From Lymantria dispar (taxonomy: Eukaryota > Arthropoda > Insecta > Lepidoptera > Erebidae), in the NCBI GenBank assembly GCA_032191425.1, contig CM063452.1:26922001-26986000 (forward strand): a stretch of DNA of 64,000 nucleotides. Reading direction: 5' to 3'. Both the position numbers and the translations under genes were made by a program. Positions 51,149-60,624 of this stretch are shown here, one piece after another. The notes under the pieces are model-generated. The model was not told where the DNA came from, did no database searches, and saw only the letters and a program-made list of their open reading frames with translations. Positions within the stretch are counted from its first letter, which is position 1. Each line of letters starts with the position of its first letter.

Positions 51149-54100
51149 TGGCGGCCGAATCTTACCACCTCCTGCAGGCCAACCTCAACCACGCCGCCGA
51201 GGCACAGGACGTTTTCCTGCAAGCCATGGCGGAGTGGTTGATCGGTGCAGCCGTAGCCGCGGAGCCGTACGTGGTGCCTGACCGGCCCAATTGGCTGGGC
51301 AGCAGTGACGGCTCTGTGGCAATCGTCGCCTCCACGTCGTGGCATTCCCCGCCCTTGTTGCTCAAGGACAGGGGTGATGGGTATGTCGCGGCGGAATGGG
51401 GAGAGGTTACGCTATATGGTGTTTACTTCTCCCCTAACAGGAGCGCGACGGATTTCGGGGCCTTCCTCACCATCCTGGGGGCCTCGATACGGCGACTGGC
51501 ACCGCGCCAAGTCTTCGTTCTGGGGGACTACAACGCCAAGTCCACGGCGTGGGGGTCCCCCAGGACGAATGACCGCGGGCGGGCGGTCGAAGAGTGGGCG
51601 GCGGCACTGGGCCTCTGTTTGCTGAACAGGGGCTCGGTGCAAACGTGCGTGCGGCAGCAGGGCGGGTCGATAGTGGACTTGTCGTTCGCTAGCCCTAATG
51701 TCGCAGCACGTGTGAGGAGCTGGTGCGTCCAGGAGGAGGTTGAGACCCTATCCGACCACCGATACATCCGGATAGAGGTCTCCCGGACCCTCCTGCAGCC
51801 CAGCAGGGGTCACACGGCGGACGGAGCTCCCGCGTTTCCGCGGTGGGCTGTGGGTCGATTGGATCGGGACCTGTTGGCCGAGGCAGCCATCGTTCAGTCA
51901 TGGCTGTCCTCACCGCCCCAGGCGGACGGGGTGGATGCCGAGGCTGGCCGCATCCGCTGTGCGTTAACGCAGATCTGCGATGCGGCCATGCCCCGTGTGC
52001 GGCGCCTGCCCCCGAAGAGTGCGGTCCCCTGGTGGTCCCGAGAATTGGCGGACCTTCGGGCCGCGTGCATACGTGCCCGGAGGGCCTACACCCGCAGCCG
52101 AGCGCGTCACCGCGACGCTGAGCGGGAGGGCCAGCTGTACGAGGCTTACCGCAGTGCGCGGTCTGCCTTCAGGCTGGCCGTCCGTACCGCCAAGGACGTT
52201 AGTCGGCGGGAGATGCTGGACAGTCTCGAGCGTGACCCCTGGGGTCGCCCCTACCTCGCGGCGCTGAACAAGCTCCGCGGGCGGGGCCCCCCCCCTCACC
52301 GAGACTCTCCAGCCCAGCCTCCTCACCAGAGTTGTCGAGGACCTCTTTCCACGGCGGGCGGAGCACACGCCACCGGTCATGGCTTCGCTGGACAGCGACC
52401 GGGAGGTCGACGATGAAAGTGCTCCGCCCATCACGGAGCCGGAAATGGGGGCGGCGGTGGCGCGTATGCGAGTCAAATCCACCGCCCCCGGGCCCGACGG
52501 TATTCCGAACCGTGTGCTGGCCCTGGTCCTCGAACACCTGGGACCACGCCTCAGGGGACTGTTCGACGCTTGTTTGTCGTCCGGACAGTTCCCTGGGTGC
52601 TGGAAAGAGGGGAGGCTGGTTCTCCTGCCGAAGCCGGGACGGTCTCCCGAGTCGGCCTCGGCCTACAGGCCCATCGTGCTGCTCGATGATGCGGGCAAGC
52701 TGCTGGAGAGGGTGTTGGCTGCCCGCATCGAGCGGCACCTCGTCGGGGACGGGCCCGATTTGTCGGACGCCCAGTTTGGTTTTCGGAGAGGGCGTTCGAC
52801 GATCGCGGCCCTGCTGCGCCTGAAGGCCGTGGTAGCGGAGGCCGTCACCGGCGGAGGAGTCCTGTTGGCGGTGTCCCTGGACATCGCCAACGCCTTCAAC
52901 AGTCTGCCATTCAGCTGCATCAGGGAGGGGCTGAGGTATCACGGGGTGCCCGTGTACCTCAGGCGGCTGGTGGCGGACTACTTGGAGGGGCGCAGCGTCC
53001 TCTACGTTGACCGAGTAGGGGACGTTGTGCGAACGCCCATGACGTGCGGTGTCCCACAGGGGTCGGTTCTGGGTCCGACCCTGTGGAACATCGGCTACGA
53101 CTGGGCGTTGAGAGGAAGCCTCCCACCCGGGCTGGGTGTAATTTGCTACGCCGACGATACACTCGTCACAGCCCGGGGTGGGACGCTAGAGGAGGCGGCA
53201 CGCCTGGCAACTCTCGGCACCGAGGAGATTGTTAGGCGGATCGAAGCGCTGGGGTTGAGGGTAGCCCTGGAAAAGACGGAGGCCCTTCTGTTCCATGGCC
53301 TCCGTACCGCCGGGCCTCCCGCCGGCGCTTCGATCACCGTGAAGTCGGTCACCATCAGCATCCAGGCCCACATGAAGTACTTGGGCCTGGTGCTCGACGG
53401 GCATTTTTGGTTCCGGGAGCATCTCCATCGACTTGTTCCCCGGCTTGTCGGCGCGGCGTCCGCCCTTTCGCGGCTGATGCCGAATGTGGGCGGACCCAGT
53501 GCTACGTGCCGACAGCTGTACGTGGGGGTGATCCGGTCGATGGCCCTGTACGGCGCACCGGTGTGGGCGGGGTCCCTGACCGTCCGTCTTAGGGCCCTCC
53601 TGTGGCGACCACAGAGGGTCATGGCGATCAGGGCCGTACGCGGTTACCGCACGGTGGCGACGGAGGCAGCGTGCCTCCTGGCCGGAACTCCCCCGTGGGA
53701 CCTGGAGGCGGAGATGCTCGCCGACATTTATCGGCGGGTGTCGGAGAAGCGCGCCCGCGGCGGCATGGTCTCCATCACAGAGATCACCGCCTGGCGGGTC
53801 GACGCCCGCCGAGAAGTCATTGCCCGTTGGGCAGTCCGGCTGGAGAGTCCTCGGTATGGTGTTAGGACCGTCGAGGCCCTCCGGCCGGTGCTGATGGAGT
53901 GGTTGGAGCGGACGCACGGGGTGCTTTCCTTCCGACTGGTGCAGGTGCTGACGGGGCACGGTTGCTTCGGGAAGTACCTGCACAAGATTGTCAGGAGGGA
54001 GAGCACACCGTCCTGCCACCACTGCAGTTGCGACGAGGACACGGCGCAGCACACGCTCGAGGAGTGTGCTGCATGGGAGGAGGATCGCCGTGAACTCGTC

Positions 54101-54316
54101 GCAATTATCGGTGCCGACCTGGCGCTGCCGACCATCGCCAGGGAGATGCTCGTCAGCGTCAGGAACTGGGACGCGGTCGCCGCCTTCTGTGAGGCCGTTA
54201 TCTCACGGAAGGAGGCGGCGGATCGTGTGCGAGTAGAGCTTCTATTCGGCGACACGTTCCGCCGCCGGCGACTCGGGCGGCGCAGGCGCGAGTATCTGCG
54301 CCTAATGCCGCCCTAG
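51148..54316 (+). pseudogene. LINE-2 ORF2: endonuclease/RT with a single frameshift
   Basis: The first part (51148 to about 52290) encodes the APE endonuclease: LLQANLNHA, AEPYVV, VLGDYNAKSTAWG, GSIVDLSF and LSDHRYIRIE. The frame changes at a C9 run (52287-52295) and continues as LTETLQPSLLTRVVEDLFPR. The second part contains RT motifs SLDIANAFNSLPF, CGVPQGSVLGPTLWN and CYADDTLVTARG. The thumb and a C-terminal CHHCSCDEDTAQHTLEEC zinc-knuckle-like segment follow, and the ORF ends LRLMPP-stop. Combined length is about 1,055 codons, normal for the R1 clade. One base more or less in the C-run would account for the break, which might also be a sequencing error. The downstream frame is intact. Confidence 0.93.
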
Positions 54317-54583
54317 CCGAGGCCGCGGGTGATCGGACCGGGGAATTGTCCATCACCCGCAGAGAGGCTAACCGCGCGACGGCGACCGACGTCCCAGGTC
54401 GAGAGGTGAGGTTACCCGAAAGGGTATTCCGTCGGGCCGACCACTGACGACAAGTGACATCTGCTCCGGTGGTCGGCCCAACAACGAGGTGACGTGGGTA
54501 CGGGTGGGTTATGGGCCCACGCGCCGTCCTTTCATCGCCCCGGACGGACAGGACCGCGCGTGCGCTTACCATAGCCCACCCAG
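54317..54583 (+). promoter_or_regulatory. LINE-2 3' UTR with two conserved stem-loops
   Basis: Stem 1 pairs GGGCCGACCAC (54434-54444) with GTGGTCGGCCC (54469-54479). Stem 2 pairs GGGTGGGTTATGG (54502-54514) with CCATAGCCCACCC (54569-54581), two bases before the poly(A). Both recur in most truncated family D copies, and stem 2 shows paired base changes. In R2- and SART-like elements the 3' UTR RNA is what the reverse transcriptase recognises, so a similar role is inferred. Confidence 0.75.
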
Positions 54584-54627
<44 letters not shown>

Positions 54628-54630
<3 letters not shown>

Positions 54631-54830
54631 CAAGAGCTATAAAATACTAAAACAATGAATATAATACAAGATTATATTCATTGTTTTAGTATTTTATAGT
54701 GTTATATTGAATGATTTTGCTGATATTTTATGTAATATAATACAGTTGAAGTACTGAAGTGTGGTAAATGTGATATAAGAGTGGTGGAAAATACACCTAA
54801 TGTATTTTCATATTCTACTGAAATTCCCCG
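54628..54830 (+). repeat. Family I repeat, right part, with hairpin
   Basis: It continues the copy interrupted by LINE-2: TATTGAATGATTTTGCTGAT and TTTTATGTAATATAATACAG match 12411-12760 inverted. A perfect 29-bp-arm hairpin with loop ACAAG lies at 54637-54699, where other copies have only the right arm. Confidence 0.7.
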
Positions 54831-55283
54831 AGAAATCATTTAATTAGGTTTTCAGCGCCTAATTAATGGACTTGACTTATTGACGGACGTGATTATGAAT
54901 AAGCTATTCTATATAAAGAAATGTTAAATAATATAAAGAAAATTATATTACAATTGACTGTATGAGCTTTGATCCCTTTGCCTGTCCGAATGGATAAACA
55001 GAAACAAAAAAAAAATCTATTTGACATTTTATGTCACGTCACACGGGAACGCGATTGAACGGGATAAAAAATAATTCATTGCCATTAAGTAGAAGAAGAA
55101 GAACGGGATAAAAAGTATCCTATGTCCGTCTCCTGGTTCTAAGCTACCTCTCCACCAATTTTCAGCCAGATCTGTACAGCCGTTCTTGAGTTATAAACGT
55201 ACTAACACGACTTTCTTTTATTAGATTTGTAGTACTTCTTTAACAATGTGAAAGGATAGAGTGGTACATTATCTCTTTGCTTC
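54831..55283. other. AT-rich, with a Helitron-like repeat at its right
   Basis: About 55103-55215 (CGGGATAAAAAGTATCCTAT, CCACCAATTTTCAGCCAGAT, CCGTTCTTGAGTTATAAACG) resembles a known Helitron-like family. It contains the 33-bp family I remnant at 55070-55102. Confidence 0.5.
55070..55102 (+). mobile_element. 33-bp family I remnant with target duplication
   Basis: AATAATTCATTGCCATTAAG plus TAGAAGAAGAAGA corresponds to the last 20 bp of family I and its GAA tail. It is flanked by ACGGGATAAAA at 55059-55069 and 55103-55113. It is an extremely 5'-truncated retroposition product. Confidence 0.75.
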
Positions 55284-55540
55284 ATCATCAGACAGATAAA
55301 TATATCGTCTTCGATCCTACCTGTCCCATTGCTGGGCTTGACCCTCTTCCCCATTAGAAGGGACATAGACCTACTATACCATGCTGGTCAGGAATGTTGG
55401 TATAAGATTTCATTTCGAGTTTTCTTCTCCTGCACAGATGTTTTGTACATATTATATCCCTTAGTCGTCTTTTACGACATCCACTGGCAAGATGTGAAGA
55501 AGTGAAGAATTGTATTCTTACTCCATCATCACACGAAAAT
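55284..55540 (+). repeat. Family C repeat
   Basis: A full-length plus-strand copy with a diverged first 50 bp. Confidence 0.8.
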
Positions 55541-56189
55541 TTAAATACATATAGGTCTTTAATTTTAAGCAGGGCTACCAAAAAGAAATGAGAGAGAGAC
55601 ACGACATTGTGAGTAGTTAGTAATATAAGCACCAAAATTAATAGTCACTCTCGCTTTACACTCTATGGCTATTTATGCAAATCTCTTTTTATGGCATGCC
55701 AAGAGAAAGCCGAATGATAGCGGAAGATAATACATAAGTAACAACTAGTGATGATAATGTCTAATGATGATAATAAATCTAATATTGAAATTAAACCATA
55801 TGCAATTTATTTTTGTAAAACGATTCTCAAAGCAAACGTTATCAAAACAAAACTTCAATTGAGGCCATATTTCACAGCTTAATTTCTATTACTCGGCCCC
55901 ATTGATTTTATAAATTCTCTCTACCCCACTGAGAATTTAATGAAAAACGTGCGTAGAAACTTTTAGGTCCATTACTTCGCGCGGTTATTAATGACAGGAC
56001 CCCGTATTCCGCGCACCTACTGCTTTGATGGATCGTCTCCTAAGCCTGGTAGAATGCAAACAATGGAATATGATACATATAGACATACATTAAGAATACT
56101 CAAAAATATATGAAAAGCACAGGAATATCGCTATGGAACCACAAGTTTCTGTCATGGACACAGGGCACTATACTTATAGGGCCACAGTT
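55541..56189. other. AT-rich, no recognisable feature
   Basis: Nothing recognisable is visible. Confidence 0.45.
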
Positions 56190-56342
56190 ATAATTGGTTT
56201 GGTCATGCTCATTGAAAAGATTCTGCTTGCGGTAGCTAGGTAGAGCGAGTTGTACTCTTCTCTCCAATGTGATGAGTGATGGCTGTTCTAGTAGTTAACT
56301 CATGAGCGAGTGCCACTTATGGGATCTGGTGCAGCCAGATAT
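56190..56342 (+). mobile_element. Jockey-type LINE 3' UTR fragment
   Basis: It aligns with about 23003-23150 (CTTGCGGTAGCT, GTGATGGCTGYTCTAGTAGT, GGGATCTGGTGCAGCCA-type text). Neither ORF nor terminus is present. Confidence 0.75.
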
Positions 56343-56430
56343 ATGGCGAACTAATCTAATACTAAATGTTGTATACCTACAGTTTCTTTTAAAAAAATCT
56401 AAATCTAAGGCTTCTTGCCGTAGTTCGATC

Positions 56431-56850
56431 TGTGGACCTACTCTTGAAATTAATTCTAATTTCGAATCGGATTCGATTTCAATCTCACCAAACTTATATT
56501 TGGTACTCTTGAACAAAATTCAGAATGAATTTTTCGCGTTCGTCGTTGTTATTTTCACCAAATGTGCCATGTTTTCTTACTTTAAATTAATAACGTTATC
56601 GAACTCGATCACCACAAAGACGCTTTCTTGTAATTGTGCAACATTAACTATTTTAAACTACGTCAAAATCACGTCGGGAGTAGCAAATATTTGACTTAAT
56701 CGACGAGAGTCGAATTCATTTAGTTTAGAAACGTTCCACCTAATTTGATTCCAATCGGGCGCTAGTGTCGCTTTCAAGAGTACCAAATTTGCTCAAATTC
56801 GAACTGCGACTGGATTTAGGATTGGAATCGAGATTCAAGAGTAGGCACAC
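56431..56850. mobile_element. 420-bp MITE with long imperfect inverted termini
   Basis: The left end (GTGGACCTACTCTTGAA through TTTGGTACTCTTGAA, 56432-56515) is mirrored by the right end. The right end, reverse complemented, reads GTGTGCCTACTCTTGAA through TTTGGTACTCTTGAA. The arms are about 80 bp with several mismatches. There is no transposase. The target duplication is unclear. Confidence 0.75.
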
Positions 56851-56912
56851 TGTTGGTAGATTATTAAATTGTTCCGATTGATGTGTAAATTTGACAATAT
56901 GTTAATGCTCTT

Positions 56913-57091
56913 AGGGTCACGTGACCGGGGAATTAGACCGTCACCCGCCGAGAGGCCGACCGCGTGAGGAAAGATGGTCGATTCCGTCGGGCCAACCACT
57001 GACGTCAAGTCACCCTGCTCCGGTGGTCGGCCCAACGACGAAGGCGACGTGCATCGCGGGTAGGTGACGGGTGTGCGTACTAAAAAAAAAG
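56913..57091 (+). mobile_element. Family D LINE 3' UTR with internal deletions
   Basis: It contains GTGACCGGGGAATTAGACCG, the GGTGGTCGGCCCAACGACGA arm and GTGACGGGTGTGCGTAC, then an A-run. About 40 bp is lost before stem 1, and the last 80 bp including the second arm of stem 2 is missing. Confidence 0.8.
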
Positions 57092-57509
57092 GGGCTTATA
57101 CAGAATAGATGATTTGATTGGCTTAGATTATATACAAGTTCGACTGATCTCAGCAGTGACCTCCAGAGCCATGCAGAATGGACTTTCTCAGTTCTTATGT
57201 TTGTTCTAAATATGGTTATAGGGTATATCTCCAATTGAATCTTTGTAAAATTTTCATTGATCATAAATGCTGGCATAAATAAAGAAATTGAAACATGAAC
57301 GTCATGCAAATAATTACTTATTTACTTACAAAATTATGTTAGGGCGATTACAAAATATGCAGTTTACACCCGTAGGTAAGTTAATACATACTTATAAAAC
57401 GCTATTAGTTTATTACGGCTACAATTACGGAAATATGGCATAGCGGCGAGACTAACTGGCGTCAATCTACGCGGCCTTTTAATCTAAAATGGTCTTTGAT
57501 TTGATGACC
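57092..57509. other. AT-rich, no recognisable feature
   Basis: Nothing recognisable is visible. Confidence 0.45.
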
Positions 57510-57750
57510 AGAAGTATTTTACAACCTGGACCAGTGCTGGACTCGAGCGTCCTCTACAATGGGAGGGAAATTGACATATTATGCCACGTTGGTCAGGCGG
57601 GTTATCATAGAGTTTAATTTAGAAATTTCCTTCTTCCTATGCTAGACATAGATGTTATCGGCATATAGTAATCCTTTAAGCGTCTGTTATGACACCCACA
57701 GGCAAGGAAGAGGGTGGTGAATTGTATTCTTACTCCAGCATCATAATGAA
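57510..57750 (+). repeat. Family C repeat, diverged
   Basis: A plus-strand copy missing the ATC start. It lies head to head with the copy at 57810. Confidence 0.75.
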
Positions 57751-57809
57751 TTTCGGACAAAATTGTGGTATCTGGTTTACTCATTTTTATGTAATAAATA
57801 TTCAGATTA

Positions 57810-58015
57810 GAATAGAATTCACCACCCTACTTTCGTGCCTGTGTGTGTCATAAAAGGTTTTTGAGGAGCAGATAAGATCTTTGCAAAAGAAGGAAAACTC
57901 GAAATAAAACCCTATATCAACCCGTCTGATCAGCGTGTGTTAATTTCACTCCAATTGTGGAGGAAGCTCGATCCCAGCAGTGGGACGTATATGAACTGTG
58001 ATGATAATGATGATA
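57810..58015 (-). repeat. Family C repeat, diverged
   Basis: A minus-strand copy ending in GATGATAATGATGATA. Together with 57510-57750 it forms an inverted pair with a spacer of about 60 bp. Confidence 0.8.
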
Positions 58016-58044
58016 GTGTCGATAATTTTTTTTAAAAAGATGCA

Positions 58045-58440
58045 TCTTAGTTCAAAGGGGATCACACTGGAGCTAACATTTGCTAAACATCCTTACTAAT
58101 ATTATAAATGCGAAAGTTTGTTTGTTTGTTACGCTTTCACGCTTAAACTCCCGAACCGTTTTCAAAAATTCTTTCATCAATGGAAAGCTATAATATCAAG
58201 GAGTAACATAGGCTATATCTTATCCCAGTATTCCCACGGGAACGGGAACTACGAGGGTAAGGCGTCTGGAACCGAAGCGAGGACGGGTTGCTAGTGTTAT
58301 ATAAATACAATTTCAATACAAAGAAGTAAATTAAACCTTCGAGCCCGCTAAGCTTCTTGCTGGATCTCCTCATCTTGTGGTCTTGTTCGATCCGGTGGCA
58401 GATTATTAGATTAATTACAAACGAAATATGAAATTGACAA
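58045..58440 (+). mobile_element. Jockey-type LINE 3' UTR split by a Helitron
   Basis: Parts 58045-58089 and 58295-58440 match about 23173-23370 (GGGATCACACTGGAGCTA and GATCCGGTGGCAG). The Hel-A element at 58090-58294 lies in between. Confidence 0.8.
58090..58294 (+). mobile_element. Hel-A Helitron, complete
   Basis: It begins TCCTTACTAATATTATAAAT and ends GGGTTGCTAG, between A and T. It interrupts a jockey 3' UTR without target duplication. Confidence 0.88.
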
Positions 58441-58462
58441 TATTTGAGAATAATGAAGCTTA

Positions 58463-58672
58463 TCCTTACTAATATTATAAATGCAAAAGTAAGTTTGTTT
58501 GTTACGCGTTCATGCATAAACCACCGAACCAATTTCAAAAATTCTTTCACCAATGGAAAACTATAATATCAGGGAGTAATATAGGCTATATTTTATTTCG
58601 GTATTTCCACGGGAACGAGAACTACGTGGGTAAGGCGACTGAAACCGGAGCGAAGCGAGGGCGAGTTGCTAA
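58463..58672 (+). mobile_element. Hel-A Helitron
   Basis: It begins TCCTTACTAATATTATAAAT and ends GAGTTGCTAA. The copy lies 168 bp from the previous one in the same orientation. Confidence 0.85.
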
Positions 58673-59349
58673 TATATAATAAATGATTTAATTTAATAAT
58701 TTTTATAATTTATTTTTAATTGGAAGTTTTCAAATCAAATTCTAAGTAACAAATTAAAGTTTCAAGTGAATTTTGAAATACTTTTATAATCGTTTCTTAC
58801 CAATTTCGTCGTATTATTGCCTTAAATTGTATTTCGCAAATGAATAAATATTTATATTCAATTAAACTTACAGTAAAACTAATAATTTCGAGCTGTTGGT
58901 TGCCTCTGAAACAATATTTAGTTAAAATATTTCTAGCATAAATAAGCATGTTCTTTAAGAAAGTTTGTTGACAGTCTCAATAATTTAATAAAACAGTTTT
59001 CATTGGAAATATTTCATAAATTAAATGTTATTATTTGTCTTACAATTTATTTAACAATTTTTTTTTTTTAGAAAATCTATCATGAATGATTTTATAGGCA
59101 TACTAAACTTAATTTACATATGAGCAACTTCCGTCGGCTACTTCGCAGGCGTTTGTTGATAAAGAGTTAACCTATGTACTTCCTCAGCCTTCAGTCGCTC
59201 ACTCGATATTGCTGAAGCCGCCGGTCTGCCCCTGCTCAGCAAGCTGTCACACTAAATGTACTTATAACTTAGCTGTCGACTTTCGTAGCTAGTAGACGCT
59301 TGATGGTACGCTCGAGTCAATTTTATCGTTATATTTTTAAACTAATCTG
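58673..59349. other. AT-rich, no recognisable feature
   Basis: Nothing recognisable is visible. Confidence 0.45.
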
Positions 59350-59604
59350 CTCACCGGGCAATGATCTACCAAGCGGCTATCTCCTTCAATGTGACTATGC
59401 CGTCTTCCATCCGCATCTCCAACACTCGATGGTAGAGCGCAGCAAGCATCTTCGCCATCAGGTCCCCGGCCAACAGGTACGCTGCCTCTGTCGCCACTGT
59501 GCGATATCCACATATGGTCTTGAGCGCCATGGCAGACTGTGGATACCACAGGATAGCCCTCATACGGATGGTCGGATTCTTAATTTGTTCCAGTCTTAAC
59601 ACTG
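59350..59604 (-). pseudogene. R1-clade ORF2 fragment (thumb region)
   Basis: The minus strand reads RAILWYPQSAMALKTICGYR, then TVATEAAYLLAGDLMAKMLA and YHRVLEMRMEDGIVTLKEIA. It aligns with RALLWRPQRVMAIRAVRGYR and the following residues of LINE-2 ORF2. Both ends are missing and no poly(A) is seen. Confidence 0.85.
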
Positions 59605-59974
59605 GCTAGACAAATGGAAGAGAATAGAGTGAGCCAGTCTCTTAAAATCTTTTAACCCCAATTGTAATCGACAAACCGCCTAACAAGCCTGGAATTATGT
59701 GCTTATAGGAGTGGCACAATAAAACAACTCTTAGTTATGACAGCTTCGCTGTTCTATAGGCTCATGGTAATGGACCCATGAACAGTAAACTAGGGAATAC
59801 GAAGGATATTCGATCGAGATCCGATTACATTAATAAACGATCGTTGATTACATTAACAAACGACCATAACTAAGGAGTCATATTTGGAGAATTTTAGAGG
59901 GTTATAAGTGTAAGTACGCAAAATCCAATGACGCATAATAGGATTAAAAATGCAGGCAAGAAAACATCTGTTCA
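59605..59974. other. AT-rich, no recognisable feature
   Basis: A short internal direct repeat (GATTACATTAATAAACGA / GATTACATTAACAAACGA) lies at 59823-59861. Confidence 0.5.
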
Positions 59975-60200
59975 TCTCGACACATATACGTCCCACTGCT
60001 GGACTCGAGTCTCCACTAGAGGAAGCAAATTAACCTTAATATACTATGCTGGTCAGACAGGTTGGTATAGGGTTTTGTTTCGAGTTTTCTTTATCTTGCA
60101 TGATGTAATATGCATATTATAACTTTTAGTGGACTTTTACGAGCATCCATAGCAAGATAGGGAATGGTGAATTGTATTCTTATTCCGTCAACACTCGGCA
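59975..60200 (+). repeat. Family C repeat
   Basis: A plus-strand copy from CATCTCGACACATATACGTC to TATTCCGTCAACACTCGG. Confidence 0.8.
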
Positions 60201-60239
60201 AGAAAAAAAATAGGGCTATGTATTTGCGCCTCAATATAT

Positions 60240-60490
60240 GGGGAAGTACTTCGTGTGGGGAAGAGATAAGAATACAATTGTCACCAACCTTTATTTACTC
60301 GTGGAAGTCATAGAAATTGACTAAGGATCTCACCAGGAAAGTGGGCAGCAGCTCTCTTGGGAAACGTATAATAATTCACTGCGATACCTAAGCGTCTTTT
60401 CAAGAGGCGCGATTATAGCGCTATCCTCTCATTTATAGGGAAGGCCTACAGCCATCAGTAGACGGTGAAATGTTGAATAATAATGATTTG
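60240..60490 (+). repeat. Family E repeat fused to a family C end
   Basis: The first 70 bp resemble a minus-strand family C terminus. They pass into GACTAAGGATCTCACCAGGA, CAGCAGCTCTCTTGGGAAAC and CACTGCGATACCTAAGCGTC, which is family E. The two families may share this terminus. Confidence 0.5.
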
Positions 60491-60624
60491 GTAGTATTGT
60501 TTTGCTATGATAAGCTAAAGACATGATAAGTAACTAAACCGCATTATTATAAAGAGACCCAATGTCGCCTTAAATATGAGAAGGAAAAAGTATTAGGTAA
60601 GTAGGTGTAATTTTTATCATTATT

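Larger units (their letters stand above)
49895..54627 (+). mobile_element. LINE-2: young R1-clade LINE (family D), 5'-truncated
   Basis: The element begins inside ORF1, carries the rest of ORF1, all of ORF2, a structured 3' UTR and a 44-base A tail (54584-54627). Perfect duplications of AAGCTCAAGAGCTA (49881-49894 and 54626-54639) flank it. The GC content is far above that of the neighbouring DNA. Apart from the 5' truncation and one frameshift it shows no damage, which suggests a very recent insertion. Confidence 0.95.

Noticed and set aside
53146..53162. Telomere- or rDNA-specific insertion of the R1-clade elements
   Set aside because: No TTAGG repeats or 28S rDNA sequence flank LINE-1 or LINE-2; LINE-2 sits in a family I repeat.
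50020..54255. Long minus-strand frames up to 288 codons
   Set aside because: They are antisense to LINE-2 ORF1/ORF2; the high GC content suppresses stop codons in all frames.
57510..58015. Inverted pair of family C copies as a transposon with terminal inverted repeats
   Set aside because: The two copies are independently truncated and diverged, with no flanking duplication; head-to-head position is probably chance given more than 20 copies.
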